Shown piece by piece: positions 42,891 through 54,739 of a stretch of 64,000 nucleotides of DNA. The notes under the pieces were generated by a model. It worked only from the letters and a program-made list of their open reading frames with translations. It ran no database searches and was not told where the DNA came from. The stretch comes from Pyropia yezoensis. Its lineage: Eukaryota; Rhodophyta; Bangiophyceae; Bangiales; Bangiaceae. The position numbers and the translations under genes are program-made. The DNA lies in assembly GCA_009829735.1 (NCBI GenBank), contig CM020619.1, positions 23,771,554-23,835,553 of the forward strand, given 5' to 3'. Numbering within the stretch: the first letter of the stretch is position 1; each line of letters opens with the position of its first letter.

Positions 42891-43429
42891 CCGCATCGCT
42901 CACCTGCCACGAGATCACGTAAAATGCGTGATTTTACAGCACGTGCGGCGCGTCATACAAGAGCCTCCGCACAACCATTGTCTACAGGGCTCGCGCGCCC
43001 CATACTCCGTCTGACACCAGTCTTTGACAACTTGCAACAGAGTTCTTGTCCGGTCGCTTGATCTGACATTTTCACAGCGTTTGTGTCTGGCGCCTTGCGA
43101 TAAAACACTCGTAGTCTTTAAGCAAGGTCCAGCCGAAATAAACGCTCAAGATATTCTTCGTGGTCCAAGGTCATCCCGAGATGCACACGCCACCTTTGCG
43201 CCACTCCAAGAGTCGCTCAAGAATGTCACAATGCTGACTTCTCACTACACTCTCCAAGGACTCGCATTCTAGACACGAAGCATGCACGATTGAGATGAAG
43301 TCTCCATCTCCCGAGCCCGATAAAGGGTCCAACTGGCCAAAGAAAATGAGGATTCTAGCGTAAGGCGCCACGTATAGAGCACGTCTAAACGAGGATTCTT
43401 GCACAATTGTGCCACGTAGCAGTCCTAGG

Positions 43430-43570
43430 CCGGATGAGCGCAGAAGGGCGGGGTTTGACAACGCGCCCCTTTTTCGCAAGGGCTCTGCGCTGAGGCGCAA
43501 AAGCGCGTCTTGTCAGCGCCGCGAGATTCTTCATCGCGCGCTGAAAGCACCCTTGTAGCCTCCCAACACC
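43430..43570 (-). repeat. Inverted partial copy of R1
   Basis: The reverse complement shows GGGAGGCTACAAGGGTGCT, GCGCGATGAAGAATCTCGCGGCGCTGACAAG and GCGCGTTGTC blocks that follow the order at 42270-42340. Confidence 0.5.
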
Positions 43571-44656
43571 GATATTTTCGAACACTGTTAAGAGCGGTAG
43601 TCCTTCTCATGAGCTGTTATTGTGATTGGTTTTGGTGGCTTGCGACTTTTGCATGACTTTTGCCCCCCCACGGACCCCTTCGACCTGGGGAATCATCCAA
43701 TTTGATATTTTCACACTGTTTGATTTGTTTGCGCCCAAATCATGCGTCAATGCCAGAGCGAGTCGGGGGGCTTTGCCTCCACTTTGCCTCTTAGCAGTGC
43801 CCAAATATAGCCGTCTAAGAGCGCCTTGGGCACGTTCCTCGGCCCTACAAGAAAGTCACCGCAGCAACCTCGTCGAAGCCAAATGGGCGAAGACGGGCCT
43901 CATCGTCTCTTGTTTGGGTAATACAATAAGGAGTCAGCACGGCGAATGACAAACAAAAAAAACGATTTTCGGCGGTTAAAGGCACCTGTTCATTCAAACG
44001 ACTTGAACCACACCGTGCGTTCCTATATCCACGGTTCGAGATGTTTCTTGCAACCCTTGACAAGAACTAACGAAAGCGATTTGGCGCTGGCACGGTCCCC
44101 AGAACAGTCTGGCGCTCAGTACTGAACACATATCTCGGGCATTGTTATGTTCTGTTCTTAGTCGACCATATCCGGGCCACGCTGAAGATTATCAGGATCT
44201 GTATCGCAGCCTATCCTCCGCATCGCACCATGCGCTTCTTGGGCTTCACCGAGCAAATCATTATGGGGTATTTCCTCAGAATAGGTCTCAAAAACTGTTG
44301 AGAAATCATAATCTACTTGCTTTGTTGTCAAGTGTGGCTGGTCAGCGTAGATAAAGCATTTATGATCCAAAACTCAAGAGGATGCCACAACAGTTCTCAA
44401 GACTATCTTCCTGATAGAGCCTTGGCACCTCTGGCGAAATGAGCTGGCTGAAGGACCGGACATGATTTGACGGGAGCACCTTCAGGACAGCCTCAGATCC
44501 ACATGCGAGACATCAACCGAAAAGTACACACCATACTATATTTCAACGTCGGCACAGTCCTGATGGATAGTGTCTATCAGATCAGAAACGCCAGAAGGGT
44601 CAGGGGCGATCGTGGGACCCCTCTGTACTTAATGACGAAACAAGCAGCATTTCGTC
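43571..44656. other. No gene recognised
   Basis: Short ORFs only. This is the left flank of element D. Confidence 0.4.
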
Positions 44657-44661
44657 CCTCG
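44657..44661. repeat. Element D target-site duplication, left (CCTCG)
   Basis: CCTCG precedes the TGTGGCA LTR start and recurs at 54037-54041 after the right LTR. Confidence 0.92.
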
Positions 44662-45130
44662 TGTGGCAGTATTGACCCCCAGGTACGGGGGCAACACCTG
44701 CCATGCAAGGGGCGGCAGGCCACTAGCCTGATCCGTTCCTCCCCCTGCATTTGGGTCCATATTCCCTAAGTTTGGGATAGTTAGCTTAGTAGTAAATCCA
44801 ACTTGGATTTGAGGGTTTTCTGCATTTATCGTCTTGAATTTTCGTGTGGCCCGGTGGGCAGGTGCTGGGGTGGGAGATTCTGAGTGGCGAGATTCTGAGG
44901 GGACCCTGGGGGGATAAGGGGAGGGACAGCGGGGCTTGGCCCTGCGTCCCCGTCCCGACCAAGAAACTGTTGGACCACACACCATCTTCTTGTTTGTCCG
45001 TGGGGGGATTGCCCTACAACAGAGATAGAGTGTGTGCGACTTGCACTTCTTCCGGTTCCCCCGACACGGGAGGCAGCCCTTGTGCACCGCCCCAACTTGG
45101 GTGTCGCGTGTACAAGAGGTTTTTGCCACA
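44662..45130 (+). repeat. Element D 5' LTR
   Basis: 469 bp, TGTGGCA to TGCCACA. It is one base longer than the B LTR. It differs from the D 3' LTR at about four positions (near 44684, 45013, 45111 and 45127). Confidence 0.94.
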
Positions 45131-45132
45131 TT

Positions 45133-45150
45133 TGGTGGAGCAGCAGGGGA
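45133..45150 (+). promoter_or_regulatory. Element D primer-binding site
   Basis: The same 18 nt as in A, B and E, starting 2 nt after the LTR. Confidence 0.85.
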
Positions 45151-45249
45151 CAGAGGTAAACTTTACCTCCGGGTGCACCCGGGTGTAGGGGGCCCTCTGT
45201 CTCAGAGGAACGGTGGACTTGGACCGTGTCATACGGATCGTCAGCCAAC

Positions 45250-47194
45250 ATGGCTAGTTCGGCCCCCCCGTCGTCCGGGGAGTACACGGGTGACGCGCGT
45301 ACTTCAGTGCCTTTGAATACTGGTGAGACACAGGTGGGTTTACCTGGGGTCGCAGAGGGACTAGAGGTCCCTCAAGTCAGCAGGACTGGAAGTGCGGGCG
45401 GGCAACAGGCCACCCCGACTCAGTCGGGAGTTCGCTCGGGTGACACTTCTGATGTGGGTGGGCCGAAGTCTGGCCACCGTGTGGTATACTCAACGGGAAC
45501 ATCCCAAGGGGTGAGGACTGTCCCCGCGGGTTCCACTCGGGTTGAAGCCAACTTTGGCTTGGAGCCGTCGCCAACTAGGCTTTCGGAGGACGGCGGACCT
45601 CCGTTGGTCGGCAATGGGCTCGCGCCCATGCCCCCGGTTGAGACCCCTGAGGAACGTGGTTACCCCTCAGGTGGACTCCCGGAGGCGGACCGAGACTCAA
45701 CTGGAGTCGTCAATCCACTCCTCGCGGAAACTGTCCGTTGGGAGGCGACCAATGTGTTGCGGCAGACTTTGTCGGACCTCGTGGTCACGATGACGAATAC
45801 AATTCTGAATCAGATTGTGGCGAGATTGCCAGATGGCCTTAATGTCCAGACCGGATCGGGGCTTTCGAGCCCGCAGGCGCAGGGGGAACCCCTCCTCACG
45901 CCTACCTCTGGTCGCCCCGAACAGGGGGCGACACCTGTGACTCCCAACGAGGGAGCCACACCATACTCGGTGGGGCGTACGCCCTTCATGGGGGAGTTCC
46001 CCTCGGAAACGCCGGCGGCTACACCAAGCGCGCCGCGCCAGACTATGGGCACTGAGGGTGAACTTGCCCCAGTGCCACAGCGGCTGTTCCCTCAACGTGA
46101 GGTGCCGCCCAAGATCCAGGTAGCCAACCCGGTCTACCAGAGGATCTTAGATTGTGAGACCTACGCCCTCCACAATAAGTCGGTGGCGTATGGTCCTGAC
46201 CAGGCCCAAGCCATGGGCCGTGCCAAGAAGAATGCACTTCAATCTTTTGGGCACAAAGCGGAGTGGGATGGAACTCCCCCCCTCCGTGTCTTAGTTCCTA
46301 CGTCGTTTCACAAAAGCCTGTGACGACAATGCCATAAGTGAAGGCATGGCTTTCTACATGCTACAGGACTTTACGAAGGGAGACTTGCGGACAGAACTTA
46401 TGTCCGTCATGCCCAGCTCCTCAAGTGGAGGCGCTGGGGAGGTGACGTCCTATTTGGAGCTCGTCAACTGGTTGTTGAGAGCCATGGTTGATGAAGCGGC
46501 GCTGGCTTCTCAAGTCGAGGAGTTTACGCAAGCCCATCAGGAAGAGGCGGAGGACGAGTTGTCCTTTGCGGAGCGAGTCCGTAAGACCAACAATCTTTGT
46601 GGGTTTCTTCATCCACAAGCTGTGGTGAAGAGTCGGTTTGTGGAGGGACTCCATTGGTCAGTCCGGATGGAGACCCGGGAGCATAACACTGCCCGGGCGA
46701 CCCTGGCCGAGTTAGCTAGGTTCGTCTACGGCAGAGGCGAGGCCTACCGCAAGTTGCGGGAGAAACAACGCCAGGAGCGTCAGGCCGAGTTGGCCAAGGA
46801 ACGGGAGGAGGCGCGCCAGGCCAGAGAGTTGAGAGAGGCACGCCGAATCCGCAAGGAGAGGGTGGTAGCTGCCGTGGGAGCTTCCCAGGGTATCTCTTCG
46901 TCTTCCCCAGTTGGGAAGACCCCTCCGGGAACTGACAATCGGTGTTGGAACTGCAACTCCGATGGACACTGGGCATATGATTGCCCCAAGTTGAGTAAAC
47001 GCATCCAACAACTTGTTAGGAATGCGAGGAAGAAGTCGGCTACGAACGAAGTACGTTCACGCCGCGAGGGTGGGTTTCGACCGGTGGTGGCGTTTGCCAC
47101 ACCCTCGGCGAAGGGGGCGGACACGTCGTCCTCGGCCTCGTCGTCCTCCCCTTCGTCCTCAGATTCGGACGCCAAGTCGGCGGGATACGAATGA
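45250..47194 (+). pseudogene. gag: Element D Gag, 2-bp deletion
   Basis: ATG at 45250. It follows B Gag closely up to about 46290, where B has TCTTTGAG and D has TCTTAG, a 2-bp loss that stops the frame at 46323. The rest of the B-like Gag, including the CCHC knuckle (CWNCNSDGHWAYDC, about 46943-46984), continues in another frame from about 46290 to TGA 47194. The product would be truncated within the capsid-like core. Confidence 0.9.
47182..47188 (+). promoter_or_regulatory. Element D damaged frameshift heptamer (GGGATAC)
   Basis: B, A and F have GGGAAAC here. D has an A to T change at 47186 (codon AAC to TAC), which should prevent efficient tandem slippage. The spacer and stem-loop downstream are the same as in B. 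Confidence 0.7.
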
Positions 47195-50100
47195 CCGTTG
47201 GAGCTGGTCGTCCGAAGCTCACAACGGCAGCCTCGGCCAAGTGGGTCATGAGGACGAATCAACCGTGCCGGATACTGCGGCGACCTAAGGGAGTCCGCCC
47301 ACCTCGGGTACGAATCCCCAAGAACGTAAACCCACGTCGGGTCATCGCGGTGCTGACGGGTGAGAACTTCCAGGTGGCTGGACGGGTGCAACTTGCCCCC
47401 GGCCGCGCCTGTTGTGCCCGTGTCGTACTTGATACCGGGTCAGGAGCCTCCTTGATACGCAAGTCGCTATTACCAAAGGAGATGAAGCTCCAACGCTGGA
47501 AGTCTAAAGCTGACCATCTGATCGATATCAATGGTGGGGTACTTCCCATCGTTGGTGCCGTGACCCTACCAATTAGGTTGGGGACCCATGAGGTCGACGT
47601 GACCTATGGTGTAGTTGAGAATATATCGGTACCCCTGCTTCTGGGTACCCCTTATGTCGTAACACAAGTGCCTTTCATTTGTGGCCCTGAGTACTGGGTC
47701 AAGTTGATGAATGGGGAGACTATCCCCATCCTTGGTAAGGGAAAGTCTGTGGCTCCTGTGACAGTCTCACAGTCGAAGCCTGTTTGCTCTGTGAGGGAAG
47801 AGTTTACTGCTACCCTGCGTTTAGCCCGTAAAGTCACGTTGCCCCCCAACTCAGTGGCGCACGTTGATGTTGTAACTGATTATACGGGGAACGGGTTGGT
47901 GCACCCTTACCCCCGTCTTGCTCGCAAGCACCAAGTGCATGTTGCCCTTGGCACGATGGACTCCAAAGCCGGAGTCCCGTGGAGGATCCAGGTGATGAAC
48001 CTGAGCCCGACGCCCAAGTACTTCAAGTCGGGAGCCAAGTTCGGCTATATCGACCAACACGAGGGACCGGTAGTAGCGGTCACCCTCAACGCGGGCGCAA
48101 GTAGCGACCCGAAGTCCGGAAAGGAGAAGCATCAAGCCAAGTCGGCCGCCTCTCCTCGGCCCCATGTGAACATGGAGGGTGTTCCACCCAGGTTGAGGGT
48201 TCAAGTTGAACGCCTCTTGGACAAATATCACAAGTTGTGGGATGGTCAATTGGGACTCATGATAGCTACCTAACACCGGATCGAGTTGAAGCCCGGTGCA
48301 CCCCCTATACGCCAACAACCGTATAGGGGAGGACCCCGTTCAAGGGCCCTCGTTGAGGAGCAAGTTGCTCGCATGGAGGCCCTCGATGTGATCGAGGCCA
48401 GTAACGCCGAGTGGGTGAGTCCGGTGGTTATCGTCCCCAAAGTTGATGGGACCCCCCGGTTCTGTATCGACTACCGTAAGCTCAACGAGAGCACGGTGAA
48501 GGACAGTTATCCGCTCCCTAGGATGGACGACTGTCTGGACTCTCTGGGGGACGTGAACGTGTTCTCTACCCTGGACTGTAACGCAGGGTACTGGCAAATT
48601 CCCATTGCCCCGGAGGACAGGCATAAAAATACCTTTACCTGTGACTGTGGTACCTACCAGTGCAAGCGTCTACCGTTCGGTCTGTGTAACGCGCCGGCAA
48701 CTTTCCAGCGCGCTATGGACATGATTCTGGCCAGAGTACGGTGCCAGATCTGTCTCGTGTACCTAGACGATATCATTGTGTTCTCCCGAAGTCCGGAGGA
48801 GCACATTGGCCATCTTGGCCAGGTGTTCAAGCTACTGGCTGACGCCGGTGTGTCACTGAAGGCGAGTAAGTGCCACCTCTTCACTCAAGAGGTGGAATAC
48901 TTGGGACATGTTGTCCGTCCGGGGCGTCTCAGTGTCAACGAAAAGAACTTGATGGCCATCCGTAAGGCTCAGTACCCCCGGACCCAGACCCAGATGAGGA
49001 GCTTCCTCGGGATGTGCAACGTGTACCGACGTTTCACCAAGGGCTTCGCCAAGGTGGCGAAGCCGTTGAATGAGTTAGTGAGCTCAACGCTACCGAAGAA
49101 CCTGCCTCCCCCAAGTCGGGTGGAGCAGGAATCCTTTGAGACTCTTCGGGACCTTCTGCTGAAGCCCCCTATCCTGGCTATTCCCAGGTTGGGAGGCCAC
49201 TACATCCTGGATGTGGACGTTAGCTACGACCAACTTGGTTGTGTGTTGCTTCAGCAGCAGCCGCACAAGGAGTACTTGCCGGTGGGATACGTCAGCAAGG
49301 GGCTGAACTCGTCCGAGAAGAACTACGGAGTCACCGAGTTGGAAGGACTCGCAGTGGTGTGGGCGGTGACGTCACTTCGTCACTACCTAGAGGGTGAGAA
49401 GTTCCTCATCCGCTGTGACCACCGCGCGTTGCAGTTCATCTTTAAGACGGACTGTACGAACGCTCGTCTCAACCGGTGGAGGGTGCGACTGGCACCCTTC
49501 AACTTTGATATTGAGTACCGACCGGGCAGGCAACATGCCCTGGCCAACGGCCTTTCTCGGGTACCTACCCAGGGGCTGGACACTAACCCAGTCGATGAGG
49601 ACATCCCCATCGTGGGGGTAGTCACGCGCTCGGGTCAGGTGTTGAACCCCGAGGCGCCAGGGAAAAAGAAGTACTTGCCCCTGTCCCTGGACGAGGGGGT
49701 GAAGGCCCAGGCCGAGGATCCCTTCTTCAAGTCGCAGAGGGATGCACTGGATACAGTGACGGAGACGCGGTTCTTTCTGGGAGACGATGGCCTCCTCATG
49801 AGGAGGGGGGTATTCCAGGGGACCGAACAACTTGTCGTCCCCGCATCCCTCAAGGACAGTATCCTTGAGAGGAAGCATAACGCTCCCACGGGTGGACACC
49901 TGGGGTCTAGTAAACTGTACCAGACCCTGAGGACCAGGTACTACTGGCCGTCCATGGTGGTGGACATCTACAGTTGGGTGGCTGCCTGCACAAATTGTGC
50001 ACAGAACCGTCTGATGGAACGGCGGCCTACTACGGCTATGCTATTGTTCCCGGCCAAGGAGCCCTTTGCCGCGTTGGCGATGGACATCCTTGGGCCACTG

Positions 50101-51174
50101 CCAGTGACCGAGGAGGGCAACCAGTACCTCCTGGTCATCTGTGACCGCTTCAAGAAACTTACGCGAGCGATCGTACTGGCAGAGATCACGGCCATGTCGG
50201 TCGTGTCAGCCTTCCTAGATCACTGGGTTGCCGCGTATGGCATTCCGGATAGTACACTATCGGACAATGGACCGCAATTTGCGTCTGTACTGTTTCAGGG
50301 AGTGCTGGATATGTTGGGGGATAAGGCAAACTATGCCACCCCCTACCACCCACAAACTAATGGGCAGGTGGAGCGCTTCAACAAAACTATTGTTCGGCAG
50401 CTGCGCCACTATGTGAGTGAGCATGTGACAACGTGGGACCAATACATTTCTATTCTTACCACTGCCTACAATTCGCAGGTTCACTCATCTATCGGGGAAG
50501 TACCCCTCGCTTTTGTGACCCCCCGTCGCGTGCGGTCTATTGCCGTGCGGCGGCCGCTCCCAACTAGGGAGGATGGTGGCAGTACGCCTACTCCTACTGA
50601 GAGCAAGGCGGAGTTCGCTGCTAGGCTTGAAAACCTCATCCCTAAAGTCAGGGCTGAGATGGACAAAGCACAAAAGCGCCACAAGCCTACCTTTGACAAA
50701 AAGGTGCGCAATGCTAAGCATGTCCCCGAGCAGGGTGACTGGGTGCTGGTACACTCACACACCCCAACTGGGGGTACGTTGGTATTCCAGACGAAGGGGC
50801 CGTACCAGGTCCTTCGTACTGATGGGCGGCGCTTCACCATCGAAAGTGACGATGGGGTCCGCACAGTGAACGGACAGGACGTGGTCAAAGTTGCACCACC
50901 GCCTGCAGGCGACCCACCTTGGGCGCGTGCGTTGGAAGCGTGGCGCCTCCCCTCACTGCCTGCGGCCAAACAGGGCCCGCAGGAGTACGTGTTCGATAAG
51001 TTCATCGGCCACGGCTGGGATGAGGACACTGACCGCCTCATGTTGAGGGTCCGTTGGTTTCGCTGCCAAGCCAAGGATGATACGTGGGAGTATGTGGAGG
51101 ACCTACCCGTTGAGAAGGTCCGGGTTTACTGTGCCCGGAATAAGATAGACCCTAACAGCCCTCCCTCAACGTGA
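47191..51174 (+). pseudogene. pol: Element D Pol, one nonsense codon
   Basis: Collinear with B Pol from ATG 47191. Codon 48271-48273 is TAA where B has CAA, between protease and RT. The frame then continues open to 51174. Protease DTGSG, YLDD, integrase D-D-35-E and chromodomain are still recognisable after the stop. Several missense changes against B are visible, for example VGYVSKG for VGYFSKG, LANGLSR for LADGLSR (a conserved RNase H Asp) and GDKANYA for GVKANYA. Confidence 0.92.
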
Positions 51175-51285
51175 GGGAAGGCCGAGTAACAGTGCCGAGA
51201 GAGTGCTTCAAGTCGAAGTGGTACGCAGAGTGGCTTTTAACTACAGCCCTAACCCTCACACTCTCACAACCAAGGCAGCTGCCAA

Positions 51286-53229
51286 CTAGGCCTGCATGCT
51301 AGACTCTCCAACCCCACGGCCCTCGCCCTCCCGTGGAGGCGAGCGGCGAGACCCACGGCGATAACGCTCCCCACCAGTCGGCGGGGCCGGCGGCTCCAGG
51401 TTGGAACCGCCGCGCCCCTCACGGTCGCGCAAGTGGCGACGACCGCGGCTGCCCTTCTGCTTAGTCTTGCGCGCAAGTTGGCGACGCAGACGCCGGACCG
51501 ACTCCGACTCTGACGGAGTCGAGGACTCCGAGACGGAGTAAGACAACTCGTCTTCCGACACGGAGGGAGAGCGCCGCGAGTGTCGGCGACGACGGCGAGG
51601 AGGCGAGTATGCCCGGCTCGCGCGACGTTTGCCACGCCCAAGTGGGGCTGGCTGGGGCATAATAGCCCCGATGCGAGCCAACTCGGCCGTCATAAACTCC
51701 GCCACCAACTTGCAACTCGCGGTCGCCACTGCGGTACGAACGCGCTCCTCAAGTTGAGGAGTCTCGGAGCTTTGAAGGGTTGCGGTCGACGCGGCCAACC
51801 AGGAGATGGTGCGCACCAACGTGGTGATCATCATCTCTGAGGTTAGAGGCGTGGGCGGTAACACCAACTTGGGGTATACCGTCAGGAGGGTGGCCCCCAA
51901 GTTGGGGGACACCGGGGTGGACGACTCAACGGCCACGCTAATCGGGATGTCCCCGTGAAGCTGGTAGGGGACAGGAGGAAGCGGAGGGGCACGCCGAGGT
52001 GGCGGGACCCGGGTGTAACTGCGACCCCGACTTGGGGCCCCCGCAGTGGGTTGAGTCATATGGTCATCATACGAGGGCACGGCCATAACTATGGCCTTGT
52101 CCGGGGGTGGCGCAGTGTGGCGATCCACCCCCGGGGCATACGGGTAGTCCCAGATGCCCAACCCCTCTCGTAGGACCACACGGCCGTCGTGAAGTTCACG
52201 AGCGACCCACACGAACTGGCGAAGCGCGCCATCGTCCTTGGGCCCACGAGTGGGGCGGCGCAACTTGTGCTCAATGCTCTCCCACTCGATAAACTTGTGG
52301 AGGCGGAGCATCTCCTCAAGTAGAGTGAGTTGTCCTGATGAGCACCCCTCAGCAACTAGCTGAGGGGTGAGCTGTTCCAAACCTTGGATGAGCCGGAGAG
52401 GGAGATTCCATAGCATCCCCCGCCGCTGAACACAAGACACCCAGGTCGACATGACCTCGAGGAGCCACTGGGTGGCCAACATGGCCCACACCAGGTGATC
52501 AGGGCCAGCCGTCAACATGACGGTGCCGAAGTGGTCAAGAAACCGTGGTAGCAACGCCGGGAACCCGTAGGGGACCTCAACTTGAGGCCACCACTCGGGC
52601 TTCTTCGGATAGTACTGCTCCTTACTGGCAGCAGACTGCTAAGGGAACTCAAGTTGAGCCGAGGTCACCAAGTAGGCACCTCGCCGGAAGTCCTTCTCCA
52701 TCCGCACATCAAAGTGATGAGTGTGCGGATCGGCCTCTTGAAGGTACGGGGGGCGAGTTGCCACCGCGTCCCAAGTAAAGGTCGGCAAGTCGCCGGGACC
52801 CGGGATAGTTCCCCCGCGGTCCACCATGGCCTTGGCCCGCTGTATGTCTTCGACCTCCTCATCGTCCAGGAAGGCAAACTGGTCCGTCCTGAAGCCGGCA
52901 GGGAACCCGACCCTACGGGGATACTTCTCCCGTAGGCGGTCCCATACCCGACCCATCGCTGCGCCAAGTCGGCCACAGCAAAGAATATTCAACCCCTCCT
53001 CATATAGAGGCTAAGCGGGGTAAAACCACCGCCCCAAGGCCTCACGCGGGACAACTTGTCCCGCCTCCGGGGGAGATCCCGCCGTCAACCCAAAGCCGGG
53101 TGACGCGGGAGTCCCATCCCCCGGAGCGATCGCGGAGCCCCGGCCGGAAGTCCCGGCGGGCGCTGCACCGTAGGAGGTGTCCTCTACACGTTCGTCGAGA
53201 GAGTCCGTCTCCACTCCCGGGGTCGCCAT
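51286..53229 (-). pseudogene. Element D antisense ORF, two nonsense codons
   Basis: Collinear with the B antisense ORF, ATG at 53229. TAG at 53013-53011 replaces TGG of B, and TAG at 52641-52639 replaces CAG. Both are single transitions. The C-terminal 420 codons (52554-51286) remain open, and the Arg/Ser-rich tail is kept. It converges on pol with 111 bp between stops, as in B. Confidence 0.85.
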
Positions 53230-53231
53230 GG

Positions 53232-53252
53232 CTCTCCCCAAGTTGGGGAGAG
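53232..53252 (-). promoter_or_regulatory. 21-bp palindrome upstream of the antisense ATG (element D)
   Basis: Identical to the B copy at 19838-19858 and at the same 2-bp distance from the start codon. Confidence 0.58.
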
Positions 53253-53554
53253 ACGCCCTGGCTACGGCGGCACGAGACCCGCCTCGAGTTGAGGGGGACT
53301 CGGATCGTGGGTAGACGGGTGGCCTCCCCAGCAAGGGGCGGCCCCGTGGAAGGTGAAGGGGAGGTGGTGGTGAAGGAGAAGTGTGAACCGGGGAGAGCAA
53401 GCTGCCGAGTGGGCAAGCTTGAGGAGAGGGGCGGTGAACGTGACCGCCTCCACATCCGTGTTACGTACTCAAGGGGGGACAGCAAGTCGCGCCCCCAACG
53501 CCGAGACGTGCGTTTACGCACCCCCTCACACGGCCGACCGGGTCGGTCGGAACT

Positions 53555-53567
53555 GAGGAGAGGGGAG
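53555..53567 (+). promoter_or_regulatory. Element D polypurine tract
   Basis: GAGGAGAGGGGAG lies against the 3' LTR, as in B. Confidence 0.83.
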
Positions 53568-54036
53568 TGTGGCAGTATTGACCCCCACGTACGGGGGCAA
53601 CACCTGCCATGCAAGGGGCGGCAGGCCACTAGCCTGATCCGTTCCTCCCCCTGCATTTGGGTCCATATTCCCTAAGTTTGGGATAGTTAGCTTAGTAGTA
53701 AATCCAACTTGGATTTGAGGGTTTTCTGCATTTATCGTCTTGAATTTTCGTGTGGCCCGGTGGGCAGGTGCTGGGGTGGGAGATTCTGAGTGGCGAGATT
53801 CTGAGGGGACCCTGGGGGGATAAGGGGAGGGACAGCGGGGCTTGGCCCTGCGTCCCCGTCCCGACCAAGAAACTGTTGGACCACACACCATCTTCTTGTT
53901 TGTCCGTGGGGGGATTGCCCCACAACAGAGATAGAGTGTGTGCGACTTGCACTTCTTCCGGTTCCCCCGACACGGGAGGCAGCCCTTGTGCACCGCCCCA
54001 ACTTGGGTGTCGCGTGTGCAAGAGGTTTTTGCTACA
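53568..54036 (+). repeat. Element D 3' LTR
   Basis: 469 bp. It ends TGCTACA instead of TGCCACA, one of about four differences from the 5' LTR. Confidence 0.94.
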
Positions 54037-54041
54037 CCTCG
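54037..54041. repeat. Element D target-site duplication, right (CCTCG)
   Basis: It matches 44657-44661. Confidence 0.92.
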
Positions 54042-54739
54042 GACAGTTTTCAGGCCCACATCCGAGAAGTGTCTCAAACTGTACAAAATCGGTCCGATGC
54101 TGACCCTTGCATGATGACAAGAGATGTCGAGACTGTATGTTTCGGACTCTTTCTAAGCGACCGATTCAGTTTCCAGGAGGCGGGGCAAAAACTCGAGGCA
54201 TCTTGCAAAACAATCTCAGTGTGTCTGGCTCGCCGCATGGCTCGACCAATTCCGAAGTGCCGAAGGCCTCGCAGATGAGTGGCTGTGCGCGTCCCACGTT
54301 GCACGACAACGTGACATAGTGTTTTGGTGCGCAGTCCAAATCTCTGTTGTGGCAAATGATGAGTAAACGATGCTACGTCACCTGGCGGGAAGAGCGAGAG
54401 ACGGACCAAGAGGCGCGTGGCGCCGGTCGAGAGGGCGGAATTGAGTGCGCGCGTGAGAGCTGTCGAACTGCGGCGCAATCCGCCGAGATACTTTATTGCC
54501 TCGATGCACCGGGAGCACCACTCCTTCTCGGCTTGTATTGCCGGATGCTCGAGCTTTGATGGCGCTGCGTTATTGCAAATGGCGCTGTATGGAGAAGGCG
54601 GGGGAGGGGCTCACTGTGATGCTTTCTTCCTCCTAACCACACGCCTAATACCTGTAGCACATCCGCCGTTCATACAGAAAATATGAAATGACCGTCCCAT
54701 AGCGCGGAATGTATTGGCTTCTGCCGCCACGCATGATGC
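54042..54739. other. No gene recognised
   Basis: The right flank of element D. Short ORFs only, and no recognisable protein or repeat. Confidence 0.4.

Larger units (their letters stand above)
44662..54036 (+). mobile_element. Element D: full-length but inactivated sister copy of element B
   Basis: The element is 9375 bp with 469-bp LTRs and the same gene order as B, including the antisense ORF. Damage seen against B: a 2-bp deletion in gag near 46291, an altered slippery heptamer (GGGATAC), CAA to TAA in pol (48271-48273), and two nonsense codons in the antisense ORF. The LTRs differ at about 4 of 469 sites, so D is older than B. Confidence 0.94.

Noticed and set aside
21411-44656. CRISPR array, rRNA or bacterial gene cluster
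   Set aside because: No regularly spaced short repeats, no rRNA-like sequence, no operon structure. The repeats present are long, diverged and dispersed.
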